A stretch of 64,000 bases of DNA from Ramlibacter cellulosilyticus (lineage in GTDB: Bacteria > Pseudomonadota > Gammaproteobacteria > Burkholderiales > Burkholderiaceae_C): the NCBI RefSeq assembly GCF_014297465.1, contig NZ_JACORT010000005.1, forward strand, positions 279,102 through 343,101, written 5' to 3'. The stretch's first letter is position 1. Each line of letters starts with the position of its first letter. Positions 45,458 through 54,481 of this stretch are shown here, piece after piece. The notes under the pieces were generated by a model. That model did not search any database and was not told the origin of the DNA. It saw nothing but the letters and a program-made list of their open reading frames with translations. The position numbers and the translations under genes are program-made.

Positions 45458-47587
45458 ATGACCGAACTCCGCAACCTCGAAGCCGACCTCTCGCGCTTCC
45501 GCATCCGCGTGCTGGTGGCCAGCGCCGCGGCGCTCTTCTGCTTCGGCCTCATCGCCGCGCGGCTGGTGTGGCTGCAGGTCGTGCAGCACGACGCGCTCGA
45601 CGAACAGGCGGAGGCCAACCGCACCGCGATCGTGCCGATCGCGCCGAACCGCGGCCTGGTGGTGGACCGCAACGGCATCGTGCTCGCGACCAACTATTCG
45701 GCCTACACGCTGGAGATCACGCCGTCGCGCCTGTTGCGGCCGCTGGAGAGCGTGATCGACGAGCTCGGCGGCATCGTCGAGATCCAGCAACGCGACCGGC
45801 GGCGGTTCAGGAAGCTGCTGGAAGAAGGCAAGAGCGTCGACTCGATCCCGATCCGCACGAAGCTGACGGATGACGAGGTCGCGCGCTTCACCGTGCAGCG
45901 CTTCCGCTTCCCCGGCGTGGAGATCAAGGCGCGCCTGTTCCGCAACTACCCCTGGGGCGAGCTCGCCAGCCACGCCATCGGCTACATCGGCCGCATCAAC
46001 CAGCGCGAGAAGGAGCAGATCCAGGAGTGGCCCGAGGAGGAACAGGGCAACTACCGGGGCACCGAATACATCGGCAAGCTCGGGGTCGAACAGAGCTACG
46101 AAAAGCAGCTGCACGGCATCACGGGCATCGAGCAGGTGGAGACGTCCGCCGGCGGCCGCGCCGTGCGCAAGCTGGCCAGCTCGCCGGCGACGCCGGGCAA
46201 CACGGTGATGCTCTCCATCGACATCAAGATGCAGAAGCTCGTCGAGGACCTGTACGGCGACCGCCGCGGCGCGATGGTGGCGATCGACCCGCGCAACGGC
46301 GAGATCCTCGCGTTCGTCTCGAAGCCGACCTTCGACCCGAACCTGTTCGTCGACGGCATCGACCAGGAGAACTGGTCCGCGCTGAACGAATCGATCGACA
46401 AGCCGCTGCTCAATCGCGCCCTGCGCGGCACCTATCCGCCCGGCTCCACCTACAAGCCCTTCATGGCGCTCGGCGCGCTGGAGACCGGCAAGCGGACGGC
46501 GACGCAGGTGATCCAGGACAACGGCTCCTGGAGCTTCGGCGGCCACGTGTTCCGCAGCCACGGCGACCACGGCCTCGGGCCGGTGGACATGCACACCAGC
46601 ATCGTGAAGTCCAGCAACGTCTACTACTACGCGCTGGCGAACGACATGGGCGTGGACCTGATGCACGACTTCATGAAGCCCCTGGGCTTCGGCCAGCTCA
46701 CCGGCATCGACATCTTCGGCGAGGTGCGCGGCGTGCTGCCGAGCCAGGAGTGGAAGCGCAACTACTACAAGCGCCCCGAGCAGAAGAAGTGGTACGCGGG
46801 CGAGACCATCTCGCTGGGCATCGGCCAAGGCTACAACAACTTCACGATGCTGCAGATCGCGCAGGCCCTGAGCACCGTGGTGAACGGCGGCGTGAAGCAC
46901 AAGCCGCACCTCGTGATCGCCACGCAGGACGCCACCAGCAAGGAGCTCACGCCGGTGCCCAAGGCGGAAGGCGTGCCGCTGGGCTACAAGCCTGCGCACC
47001 TGGAAGTGGTGCGCAAGGCCATGGTCGCCGTCACGCAGCAGGGCACCTCGACGCGCGTGTTCCAGGGCGCCGGCTACCTGTCCGGCGGCAAGACCGGCAC
47101 GGCGCAGGCCGTCGGCGTCGCGCAAGGCGCGAAGTACAACGCCGCCAAGCTGGAGGAGCACCAGCGCGACCACTCGCTCTACATCGCCTTCGCGCCGGCG
47201 GAGGCGCCGACGATCGCGCTGGCGATGATCGTGGAGAACGCCGGCTTCGGCGCGGCTGCCGCGGCGCCGATCGCGCGGCGGGTGTTCGACTACGCGCTCA
47301 TGAACCAGTACCCGAGCGAGGAAGACCTGGTGGCCGTGCGCGAAGGCAAGGCCGCCAACCCCATCGGCACGCCGCGCCTCGCGACCGAGGCCGCCTGGCC
47401 GCCCGCGGTGCCGGCCGCCGCTGCCGCGATGGCCTCGGCGAGCGCGCCGGAAGCGGCGGTGGCCACCGTCCGCTCCGACCTGACCGTGCACACGGCCTTC
47501 TCGCCGGTGCACAACGCGCAGTCGGGCACGCCCACCTCCGGCACCGGCGCCGGCTGGGTGCCCCGCCGGCGCCACGGGGCACGGTAA
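45458..47587 (+). CDS. mrdA: Penicillin-binding protein 2, first tandem copy
   Basis: A 709-residue class B peptidoglycan transpeptidase of the elongasome. It has an N-terminal anchor (VASAAALFCFGLIAARLVWL), a pedestal domain beginning NRGLVVDRNGIVLATNYSAY, and a transpeptidase domain with GSTYKPF (Ser330, Lys333), a second motif Ser385-Ser386-Asn387 (IVKSSNVYYY) and KTGTAQ (Lys545). E. coli PBP2 has SAD in the second motif, so SSN is unusual here. The C terminus ends in an Ala/Pro-rich tail of about 80 residues. A second, closely related mrdA follows 62 bases downstream; rodA is not adjacent. Confidence 0.93.
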   Translation: MTELRNLEADLSRFRIRVLVASAAALFCFGLIAARLVWLQVVQHDALDEQAEANRTAIVPIAPNRGLVVDRNGIVLATNYSAYTLEITPSRLLRPLESVIDELGGIVEIQQRDRRRFRKLLEEGKSVDSIPIRTKLTDDEVARFTVQRFRFPGVEIKARLFRNYPWGELASHAIGYIGRINQREKEQIQEWPEEEQGNYRGTEYIGKLGVEQSYEKQLHGITGIEQVETSAGGRAVRKLASSPATPGNTVMLSIDIKMQKLVEDLYGDRRGAMVAIDPRNGEILAFVSKPTFDPNLFVDGIDQENWSALNESIDKPLLNRALRGTYPPGSTYKPFMALGALETGKRTATQVIQDNGSWSFGGHVFRSHGDHGLGPVDMHTSIVKSSNVYYYALANDMGVDLMHDFMKPLGFGQLTGIDIFGEVRGVLPSQEWKRNYYKRPEQKKWYAGETISLGIGQGYNNFTMLQIAQALSTVVNGGVKHKPHLVIATQDATSKELTPVPKAEGVPLGYKPAHLEVVRKAMVAVTQQGTSTRVFQGAGYLSGGKTGTAQAVGVAQGAKYNAAKLEEHQRDHSLYIAFAPAEAPTIALAMIVENAGFGAAAAAPIARRVFDYALMNQYPSEEDLVAVREGKAANPIGTPRLATEAAWPPAVPAAAAAMASASAPEAAVATVRSDLTVHTAFSPVHNAQSGTPTSGTGAGWVPRRRHGAR

Positions 47588-47649
47588 CGGGGGAGCCCGC
47601 GGCGCACGGGAAAGCGCCACAATCGAGGTTGCCGTCAGCAATTACACCC

Positions 47650-49830
47650 ATGACAGAGCTGCGCAACGTCGAAGCCGACCTTTCCCGTTTCCGCGGCCGC
47701 GTGCTTGCCGCCAGCGCGGCCGTGCTGATCTGCTTCCTGCTGCTGGCCGCGCGGCTCGTGTGGCTGCAGGTCGTCCGGCACGTCGAGCTGGACGAGCAGG
47801 CCGAAGCCAACCGCACGGCCATCGTCCCCATCGTTCCCAACCGCGGCCTCATCCTGGACCGCAACGGCATCGTGCTGGCGACGAACTACTCCGCGTACAC
47901 GCTGGAGATCACGCCGTCGCGCCTGGCGCGTCCGCTGGAGGGCGTGATCGACGAGCTGTCGCAGATCATCGACGTGCAGACGCGCGACCGCCGCCGCTTC
48001 AAGAAGCTGCTCGAGGAAAGCAAGAGCGTCGATTCGATCCCGATCCGCACCAAGCTGACGGACGAGGAAGTCGCCCGCTTCACCGTGCAGCGCTTCCGCT
48101 TCCCGGGCGTGGAGATCAAGGCGCGCCTGTTCCGCAACTATCCCTGGGGCGAGCTCGCCAGCCACGCCATCGGCTACATCGGCCGCATCAACCAGCCGGA
48201 GAAGAAGCAGATCGAGGACTGGCCGGAAGAAGAGCAGGCCAACTACCGCGGCACCGAGTACATCGGCAAGCTCGGCGTGGAGCAGAGCTTCGAGAAGCAG
48301 CTGCACGGCATCACCGGCGTCGAGCAGGTGGAGACCTCCGCCGGCGGCCGCGCCGTGCGCAAGCTGGCGAGCACGCCTGCCACGCCCGGCAACACGGTCA
48401 AGCTCTCCATCGACATCAAGCTGCAGAAGCTGGTGGAAGACCTCTACGGCGACCGCCGCGGCGCCTTCGTCGCGATCGATCCCAGGACGGGCGAGATCCT
48501 CGCGTTCGTGTCCAAGCCGACCTTCGACCCCAACCTGTTCGTCGACGGCATCGACCAGGAAAACTGGCAGGCGCTGAACGAGTCGATCGACAAGCCGCTG
48601 CTCAATCGCGCCCTGCGCGGCACCTATCCGCCCGGCTCCACGTACAAGCCCTTCATGGCGCTCGCCGCGCTCGAGACCGGCAAGCGCCGCCCCGAGCAGG
48701 CGATCTCCGACCCCGGCTACTTCTGGTTCGGCAACCACCAGTTCCGCGACGACAAGCCCGGCGGCCATGGCAGCGTGGACATGTACAAGTCCATCGTCCA
48801 GTCCTGCGACACCTACTACTACCTGCTCGCCAACGACATGGGCGTGGACCTGATGCACGAGCAGATGTCGCACTTCGGCTTCGGCGAGATCACGGGCATC
48901 GACATCCAGGGCGAGTCCAAGGGCCTGCTGCCGTCCACCGAGTGGAAGCGCAAGGCCTACCGCAAGCCCGAGCAGCAGAAGTGGTACGCGGGCGAGACCA
49001 TCTCGCTGGGCATCGGCCAGGGCTACAACAACTTCACCATGCTGCAGCTCGCCACGGCGATGTCCACCATCGCCAATCCGCAGGGCGCGCGCATGAAGCC
49101 GCACCTCGTGCGGGAGGTGGTGGACGTCACCAGCAAGGAAAGCCAGGTGGTCCAGCCGCAACAGGTGGGCCAGCTCACGGCCAAGCCCGAGAACCTCGCC
49201 ATCATCCGCAAGGCGATGGTGGGCGTGAACATCGAAGGCACGTCGGCGGCGGCGTTCCGCGGCGCCGGCTACACGAGCGGCGGCAAGACCGGCACCGCGC
49301 AGGTGCTCACCATCGCGCAGGGCGCCAAGTACAACGCCGCGCAGCTCGACGAACGCCACCGCGACCACGCGCTGTTCGAAGCGTACGCGCCGGCGGAAGA
49401 CCCGAAGATCGCGATCGCGATGATCGTGGAGAACGCGGGCTTCGGCGCGTCCAACGCGGCGCCGATCGCGCGGCGGGCGTTCGACTACTACCTGATGGGG
49501 CTGTATCCCAGCGAAGAGGACATGGCGCTGGTGAAGCAGGGCAAGGCCACCACGCCGGTCGGTGTGCAGCGTCCGGCGTCCGAGTTCGCGTGGCCGCCGG
49601 CGAACGTCGCGGCCGCGGCGGCCACCGGCGCGGCCAGTGCCGCCGTGGCCCTGGCGCCGGTGCCCGCGGGCCAGACCATCGCGGCGGCGTTCTCGCCGGT
49701 GGCGACGGCGACGACGGGGATCACGACGCACGGCACGACGTCGGTGCCGCGCTGGCATGAGGTTCCGGTGGCGGTGGCGCCGGCGTCGGCGGTGCGGCCG
49801 TCGGCGAAGCCGGCGACGCAGGTGCACTAG
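47650..49830 (+). CDS. mrdA: Penicillin-binding protein 2, second tandem copy
   Basis: A 726-residue paralogue of the preceding gene, 50 of the first 60 residues identical and long identical blocks throughout. The active-site serine is again Ser330 (GSTYKPF), the second motif is Ser385-Cys386-Asp387 (IVQSCDTYYY), closer to the usual PBP2 SxD, and the third is KTGTAQ (Lys546). The Ala/Val-rich C-terminal tail differs from copy 1. Both active sites are complete, so both should be functional transpeptidases; specialisation is an inference. Confidence 0.93.
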   Translation: MTELRNVEADLSRFRGRVLAASAAVLICFLLLAARLVWLQVVRHVELDEQAEANRTAIVPIVPNRGLILDRNGIVLATNYSAYTLEITPSRLARPLEGVIDELSQIIDVQTRDRRRFKKLLEESKSVDSIPIRTKLTDEEVARFTVQRFRFPGVEIKARLFRNYPWGELASHAIGYIGRINQPEKKQIEDWPEEEQANYRGTEYIGKLGVEQSFEKQLHGITGVEQVETSAGGRAVRKLASTPATPGNTVKLSIDIKLQKLVEDLYGDRRGAFVAIDPRTGEILAFVSKPTFDPNLFVDGIDQENWQALNESIDKPLLNRALRGTYPPGSTYKPFMALAALETGKRRPEQAISDPGYFWFGNHQFRDDKPGGHGSVDMYKSIVQSCDTYYYLLANDMGVDLMHEQMSHFGFGEITGIDIQGESKGLLPSTEWKRKAYRKPEQQKWYAGETISLGIGQGYNNFTMLQLATAMSTIANPQGARMKPHLVREVVDVTSKESQVVQPQQVGQLTAKPENLAIIRKAMVGVNIEGTSAAAFRGAGYTSGGKTGTAQVLTIAQGAKYNAAQLDERHRDHALFEAYAPAEDPKIAIAMIVENAGFGASNAAPIARRAFDYYLMGLYPSEEDMALVKQGKATTPVGVQRPASEFAWPPANVAAAAATGAASAAVALAPVPAGQTIAAAFSPVATATTGITTHGTTSVPRWHEVPVAVAPASAVRPSAKPATQVH

Positions 49831-49836
49831 CTGTCG

Positions 49837-49920
49837 CTGGGGTTCGCTGGCGCGAAACCCAGCCTACGAGCTCTGGGTTGCGCGGCGCCGTAGGCTGGGT
49901 TGCGCGAAGCGCACCCCAGC
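49837..49920. repeat. Interspersed palindromic GTAGGCTGGG repeat
   Basis: CTGGGGTTCGCTGGCGCGAA followed by ACCCAGCCTACGA, a short spacer, then CGTAGGCTGGGTTGCGCGAA and GCGCACCCCAGC: two inverted halves of the repeat also seen at 13081-13178. It fills the gap between the convergent mrdA copy 2 and the YheT-like gene. Confidence 0.75.
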
Positions 49921-49934
49921 AATCCCCCCGCCCC

Positions 49935-50999
49935 CTACAACGCCGCCGGCACCGTCATCGGATGCTCCGGCCACTCCTCCGGCACCTGCGTGGCAATTCC
50001 CGCGGCCCGCAGCAACCACGACGTCACCGCCTCCGGCATCGCCCACACGTACCCCGGCGGCGTACCGGCAGGGAAGCCCACGTGGCCCCCATGTTCCGGC
50101 TGCCACAGCGTCACGGACGATGACACCTCCTCCGCGCGCGGCAGGCTCGCCGCCGGCACGAAGGGATCGTTCAGCGCATTGAGCGCCAGTGCCGGGATGC
50201 GCACGCGCGACAGGTGCGGCTTGGCCGAGGCGCGCGCCCAGTAGTCCTCGGTGCTCGTGAAGCCGTGCACTGGCGCGGTGAAGATGTTGTCGAACTCGTA
50301 GAGGTCGCGCGCCTGCATCAGCGCATCGCGGTCGAACAGGCCCGGGTGCTGCGCCCACTTGGCGAGCGCCTTGGGCTTCATGGTGCGCAGGAACATCGTC
50401 GTGTACACCATGCGGTTGAAGCCGCGCCCGATGTTGTGGCCGCCGGCGGCGAGGTCCAGCGGCGAGCACACGGCCGCGACCGCCTGCGCCACCGACGCCG
50501 CCGACGCCCCGTTCTCCGCCGCCCACCGCAGCAGCGCATTGCCGCCGAGCGACACGCCCACCGCGACGATGGGGCCCGCATGGCGCGCCCGCAGCCCGCG
50601 CAGGATGAAGTCGATCTCCTCGTGGTCGCCCGAGTGGTAGGCGCGCGGCGCGAGGTTCATCTCGCCGCTGCAGCCGCGGAAGTGCGGCACCACGTACGTG
50701 AGCTTGCCGCGCCAGGCGACGTCGGCGAACGCTTCCGAATAGTGGCTGCGGGACGATCCCTCCAGGCCGTGGAACAGCACGATCAGCGGCCGGTGCGGCG
50801 AGACGTCGGTGTCCAGGAAGTCGAGGTCGACGAAATCGCCGTCCGGGGTGGACCAGCGCTCGCGCCGGTACTCCGGCACCGGCCCGCGCGTGCGCCGCGC
50901 GAACAGCGCCGGCCAGATGGTCTGGAGGTTGCCCCCGGGCAGCCACCACGGCGCCCGGTAGTTCCGCATGAATTCGCTAGTGGAGGACCGCAGGCGCAT
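49935..50999 (-). CDS. YheT-family alpha/beta hydrolase
   Basis: A 354-residue hydrolase of the YheT/ABHD1-3 group. The oxyanion region is FHGLEGSSRSHY, the nucleophile elbow GVSLGGN, with later acid/His candidates in NALNDPFVPA and PEHGGHVGFP. The group includes poorly characterised esterases. N-terminal YRAPWWLPGGNLQTIWPALF is the family signature. Start 50999 has AGGA nearby but overlaps the upstream gene by 23 bases; ATG 50969, just before the signature, is an equally good candidate. Confidence 0.85.
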   Translation of the reverse strand: MRLRSSTSEFMRNYRAPWWLPGGNLQTIWPALFARRTRGPVPEYRRERWSTPDGDFVDLDFLDTDVSPHRPLIVLFHGLEGSSRSHYSEAFADVAWRGKLTYVVPHFRGCSGEMNLAPRAYHSGDHEEIDFILRGLRARHAGPIVAVGVSLGGNALLRWAAENGASAASVAQAVAAVCSPLDLAAGGHNIGRGFNRMVYTTMFLRTMKPKALAKWAQHPGLFDRDALMQARDLYEFDNIFTAPVHGFTSTEDYWARASAKPHLSRVRIPALALNALNDPFVPAASLPRAEEVSSSVTLWQPEHGGHVGFPAGTPPGYVWAMPEAVTSWLLRAAGIATQVPEEWPEHPMTVPAAL

Positions 51000-51429
51000 C
51001 CGACACTTCCTGGATCTCGCTCGTCGTGCCCGGGCTCGCGTGGTGGGCCACCAGCCGCCACCCTTGCGCGGTGCGGTGGTACACGTTGGTGGCGATCACC
51101 CAGGCGACCGAGGGCGTCGTGCCCGCCAGCACTTCCACGCGCTCCAGCACGTTGTGCACGGCGCTGGCGACGGCGACGATCTTGCGGGCCCGCTCCGGCC
51201 AGGCGCGGACGGAGCCGCCGTCGGCGAACATGGCCTCGAAGGTGGCGCGGATCGCCGTGGCGCCGACGACGCGCGGACCGCCCGGATGGATGCAGAAGAT
51301 CTCGTCCTCGTCGGCCCAGCAGGCCATGAGACGGTCGACGTCCCCGCGCTGGAGGGCGTCGTAGAAGGCGGCTTCGATGTCGTCGGCGTCGCCTTCGAGG
51401 TTGGCGGCCTGGATCTTGGACTTGCGCAT
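50977..51429 (-). CDS. SnoaL/NTF2-like protein (DUF4440 type)
   Basis: A 150-residue protein of the cone-shaped NTF2-like fold: EAAFYDALQRGDVDRLMACW, EDEIFCIHPGGPRVVGATAI, then VAWVIATNVYHRTAQGWRLVAHHAS. Such proteins are small enzymes or ligand binders of diverse function; none is assigned. Start 51429 is preceded by AGGGA. It is co-oriented with, and slightly overlaps, the YheT-like gene. Confidence 0.75.
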   Translation of the reverse strand: MRKSKIQAANLEGDADDIEAAFYDALQRGDVDRLMACWADEDEIFCIHPGGPRVVGATAIRATFEAMFADGGSVRAWPERARKIVAVASAVHNVLERVEVLAGTTPSVAWVIATNVYHRTAQGWRLVAHHASPGTTSEIQEVSDAPAVLH

Positions 51430-51465
51430 GGGGGGTCCCTGCCGCCCATTGTGCCGCACCCCGCC

Positions 51466-52206
51466 TCAGCCCAGCCATCGGCGGACCACCTCGGCCGCGT
51501 CCTGTTGCGCCGCCTGCCACACCAGGTCCGGCGGAACGACGTGGGTGCCGGGCGGCGCCAGGCGCAGCAGGACGGACACGAGCTCCGCCACCTTGACGGC
51601 CCGCACCGGCTGCTCGCTCGAGGGCACCATGTACTGGAAGATGCCCAGCATCCAGTGCGCGAGCCGCGACGGCGCGCTGGCGTGGCGCACCTCCGCGGGC
51701 TTCTGCGCCGAGCGCACGACCAGCAGCCGCTCGAAGCCCAGCGCCGCGATCGCCTGTTCGTCCAGGTTGGCCAGGCCGCGCTTGAGCGCCTCCGGCAGGC
51801 GGCCGGGCGCGTGGGGCAGCACGATGGCCAGCGTGCGCACGCCGCCCGCGCGCAGCCAGCGGGCGAGCGCGACGAGCTGCTCGGGACGGGGCGTCCACAG
51901 CGCACGTTCTCGTTCGTAGAACATGCGCGGCGGGTCGAACAGGACGACCGCCACGTCGGCCGGTGCGAGCGGCCACTCACCCGGATCGTCCCCGGGGACG
52001 AGCAGCGTGCGCACGCCGCGCAGGCCTTCAGTGATCGGTTCGCGCGCCAGGACGTGGGCGACGCCGTAGCGGCCGGAGCCCGCCAGCCGCCGCAACACTT
52101 CGTTGCCGAGAGCCCCCGTCGCGCCCGCGATGAGCAGACTCTGGCCCTGCGCGGCGGGGGTGGAACGGCTTGCGGCCTGTATGACTTGAATCGGGTCCTG
52201 CCGCAT
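51466..52206 (-). CDS. NAD(P)-binding Rossmann-fold protein (atypical SDR/HTATIP2-like)
   Basis: A 246-residue protein with the dinucleotide-binding motif GATGALGNEVLRRL near residue 30 and the layout of atypical short-chain dehydrogenases (LVVRSAQKPAEV in the position of a late conserved segment). The usual YxxxK catalytic pair is not evident, which fits the non-catalytic or epimerase-like atypical SDR group. ATG 52206 is used; longer frames are not supported. It is divergent from lemA. Confidence 0.65.
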   Translation of the reverse strand: MRQDPIQVIQAASRSTPAAQGQSLLIAGATGALGNEVLRRLAGSGRYGVAHVLAREPITEGLRGVRTLLVPGDDPGEWPLAPADVAVVLFDPPRMFYERERALWTPRPEQLVALARWLRAGGVRTLAIVLPHAPGRLPEALKRGLANLDEQAIAALGFERLLVVRSAQKPAEVRHASAPSRLAHWMLGIFQYMVPSSEQPVRAVKVAELVSVLLRLAPPGTHVVPPDLVWQAAQQDAAEVVRRWLG

Positions 52207-52256
52207 CCCATCTATGCTACCGTCCCCGATTCCCGCCGAGACAGGAAGGAACCGAC

Positions 52257-52886
52257 ATGAAGAAGTGGCTGCTGATCCTGGCCTTGCTCGCATCCCTCAC
52301 CGGCTGCGGCTACAACGATTTCCAGCGCCTCGACGAAGAGACCAAGTCGGCCTGGAGCGAGGTGCTGAACCAGTACCAGCGCCGCGCCGACCTCGTGCCG
52401 AACCTGGTCGCCACCGTGAAGGGCGAAGCCAACTTCGAGCAGGAGACGCTCACGCGCGTCGTCGAAGCGCGCGCCCGCGCGACCGCCGTGCAGGTGACGC
52501 CCGAGACGCTGAACAACCCGGAAGCCATGCAGCGCTTCCAGCAGGCGCAGGGCGAGCTGTCCTCGGCGCTGTCACGGCTGCTGGTGGTGAGCGAGCGCTA
52601 TCCCGACCTGAAGGCGAACCAGTCCTTCCGCGACCTGCGCGTGCAGCTCGAAGGCACGGAGAACCGCATCACCGTGGCCCGCAACCGCTACATCAAGGCG
52701 GTGCAGGAGTACAACGTGCTCGCCCGCAGCTTCCCGTCGAACCTCACCGCGATGGTGTTCGGCTACCAGCCCAAGGCGAACTTCGCCGTGCAGAACGAGG
52801 CGCAGATCGCGGTGCCGCCGACGGTGGACTTCAGCAAGCCGGCGGCGCCGGCAGCCGCCCCCGCAGCGTCCGCCGCATCCCGCTGA
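52257..52886 (+). CDS. LemA family lipoprotein
   Basis: A 209-residue protein with a lipoprotein signal (LILALLASLTGC, Cys17) and the LemA signature: DEETKSAWSEVLNQYQRRAD, LVPNLVATVKGEANFE and NRYIKAVQEYNVLARSFPSN. It is a helical bundle protein whose precise role is unknown. The C terminus is Ala/Pro-rich. The start at 52257 follows GGAAGGAA. It is followed immediately by two TPM-domain genes, the usual LemA-TPM arrangement. Confidence 0.9.
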   Translation: MKKWLLILALLASLTGCGYNDFQRLDEETKSAWSEVLNQYQRRADLVPNLVATVKGEANFEQETLTRVVEARARATAVQVTPETLNNPEAMQRFQQAQGELSSALSRLLVVSERYPDLKANQSFRDLRVQLEGTENRITVARNRYIKAVQEYNVLARSFPSNLTAMVFGYQPKANFAVQNEAQIAVPPTVDFSKPAAPAAAPAASAASR

Positions 52887-52890
52887 TCCT

Positions 52891-53790
52891 TTGAAGCGCG
52901 TCCTCCTCCTCGCCTTCGCGCTGCTGGCCAGCGTGCTGGCCGCGGCGCAGGACGTGCTGCCCGTCCCCGAGCTCACCGCGCGCGTCATCGACCAGACGGG
53001 CACGCTGGACGCGATCCAGCGCAAGGGGCTGGAAGAGAAGCTCGCGAACTTCGAGCAGCAGAAGGGCACGCAGATCGTCGTGCTGCTGGTGCCGACGACG
53101 CAGCCCGAGGACATCGCCAGCTACGCCAACCGCGTCGCCAACGCCTGGAAGATCGGCCGCAAGGACGTCGGCGACGGCATCGTCGTGATCGTCGCGAAGA
53201 ACGACCGCAAGGTGCGCATCGAGGTCGCCAAGACGCTCGAAGGCGCGGTGCCCGACCTGGCGGCGAAGCAGATCATCGACGACGCGATCACGCCGCGCTT
53301 TCGCCAGAACGACTTCGCGGGCGGGCTGCAGGCCGGCGTCGACCAGCTCATCGCGCGCATCGGCGGCGAGGCGCTGCCGGCGCCGCAGCAGCGCACCGCG
53401 CCGCGCAACGCGGGCAACGGCGGCTTCGACTGGTTCGACCTCGCCATCTTCCTGTTCTTCGCCGTGCCCATCGCCGGTACCGTGCTGCGCGGCATGTTCG
53501 GCCGCAAGCTCGGATCGCTCGTCACCGGTGGCGGCGTAGGCTTCCTCGCGATGCTGTTCACCTCGAGCCTCGTCGTGGCGGTGATCGCCGGCGTGGTGGG
53601 CCTGTTGTTCTCGCTCGTCTCGGGCAGCCCCTTCGGTGGCCGCCGCGGCAGGGGCTGGGGCGGCCCCGTGATCTTCCCCGGCGGCTTCGGCGGGGGTGGA
53701 GGCGGCGGCTGGGGCGGAGGCGGTGGCGGCGGCTTCGGCTCGGGCGGCGGTGGCGATTTCGGCGGCGGCGGCGCCTCGGGAGACTGGTGA
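52891..53790 (+). CDS. TPM-domain membrane protein (YgcG family), Gly-rich tail
   Basis: A 299-residue protein with a signal peptide (LLLAFALLASVLAAAQ), a TPM domain (about 25-165: ARVIDQTGTLDAIQRKGLEE, GTQIVVLLVPTT, DVGDGIVVIVAKNDRKVRIE), two membrane helices (about 185-200 and 220-250) and a long Gly-rich C terminus. TPM proteins are linked to membrane repair or protein turnover, and the TPM fold resembles the Psb32 domain. The start is TTG at 52891, four bases after lemA. Confidence 0.82.
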   Translation: MKRVLLLAFALLASVLAAAQDVLPVPELTARVIDQTGTLDAIQRKGLEEKLANFEQQKGTQIVVLLVPTTQPEDIASYANRVANAWKIGRKDVGDGIVVIVAKNDRKVRIEVAKTLEGAVPDLAAKQIIDDAITPRFRQNDFAGGLQAGVDQLIARIGGEALPAPQQRTAPRNAGNGGFDWFDLAIFLFFAVPIAGTVLRGMFGRKLGSLVTGGGVGFLAMLFTSSLVVAVIAGVVGLLFSLVSGSPFGGRRGRGWGGPVIFPGGFGGGGGGGWGGGGGGGFGSGGGGDFGGGGASGDW

Positions 53791-54296
53791 TGGCGAACCG
53801 GCTGCAGCGCATCCTGAAGCACCGGTGGGTGGACGAGGCGGACACGCGCCGCGCCATCCCGCCGGCCCTGGTCGACAAGCTCGCGCAGTACGTGGCGGAC
53901 AGCGAGCGCCGCCACACGGGCGAGATCCGCATCTACGTCGAGCCCGGCCTGCCCCTGAGCTACCTCTGGCGCGATGCCAGGCCGCGCGAGCGCGCGATCG
54001 CCATGTTCGGCAAGCTGGGCGTGTGGGACACGGAGCAGAACAACGGCGTGCTCATCTACCTGCTGCTCGCCGAGCACGCGATCGAGGTGGTGGCCGACCG
54101 CGGCCTGGCCCGCCACGTGGCGCCGGAGCAATGGCAGCGGATCGTGCAAGGCATGGGCGAGGCCTTCCGCGCGGGCCGCTACGAGGAAGGCCTGAAGCAG
54201 GCCGTCGATGCGGTGACGGCCCACCTCGTGCGGCACTTCCCCGCCGGCGGCCAGCCCAATCCGAACGAGCTGCCCGACGCGCCCGTGCTCGGCTGA
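53790..54296 (+). CDS. Second TPM-domain protein (TPM_phosphatase type)
   Basis: A 168-residue protein lacking a signal peptide. Its TPM-like core includes SERRHTGEIRIYVEPGLPLS, FGKLGVWDTEQNNGVLIYLL, EHAIEVVADRGLARHV and GRYEEGLKQAVDAV. The ATG (53790) shares one base with the preceding stop; a GTG three bases upstream is possible. It completes a lemA-TPM-TPM operon, and a terminator follows at 54358. Confidence 0.78.
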   Translation: MANRLQRILKHRWVDEADTRRAIPPALVDKLAQYVADSERRHTGEIRIYVEPGLPLSYLWRDARPRERAIAMFGKLGVWDTEQNNGVLIYLLLAEHAIEVVADRGLARHVAPEQWQRIVQGMGEAFRAGRYEEGLKQAVDAVTAHLVRHFPAGGQPNPNELPDAPVLG

Positions 54297-54357
54297 GCCA
54301 CCGCCATCGCGCTCGGCCGCATGCCGGGCGTGCGGAAGATGCGCGGGATCGTGGGGA

Positions 54358-54400
54358 GGGTCTGGACTTCGCTGCAAGCGAAGCGACCCCGCGCATTTTT
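54358..54400 (+). terminator. Rho-independent terminator after the lemA-TPM operon
   Basis: A two-stage hairpin: GGGTC (54358-54362) with GACCC (54385-54389), and inside it CTTCGCT (54367-54373) with AGCGAAG (54377-54383) around a three-base loop. It is followed by GCGCA and TTTTT (54396-54400). Confidence 0.65.
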
Positions 54401-54437
54401 CCCCCTTCTTCCGCGCGCGCACCGCTCCTAGATTCAC

Positions 54438-54465
54438 GGCATGCCACGCCCGCGCGTGGCGTGCC
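54438..54465. repeat. Hairpin ahead of the small ORF upstream of terC
   Basis: GGCATGCCACGC (54438-54449) and GCGTGGCGTGCC (54454-54465) pair over twelve positions with one mismatch around a four-base loop, 17 bases before the ATG of a 30-codon ORF. It could be an operator or a leader-RNA hairpin. Confidence 0.5.
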
Positions 54466-54481
54466 AACGAAAGGAGCTGCC

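Noticed and set aside
47635..49827. Long minus-strand frames opposite both mrdA genes
   Set aside because: They are low-complexity antisense frames; the PBP2 sequences are clearly coding.
54297..54481. Possible manganese (yybP-ykoY) riboswitch ahead of terC
   Set aside because: GGGGAGG occurs, but the conserved core and the second half of the element are not visible; the segment is better explained as a terminator.
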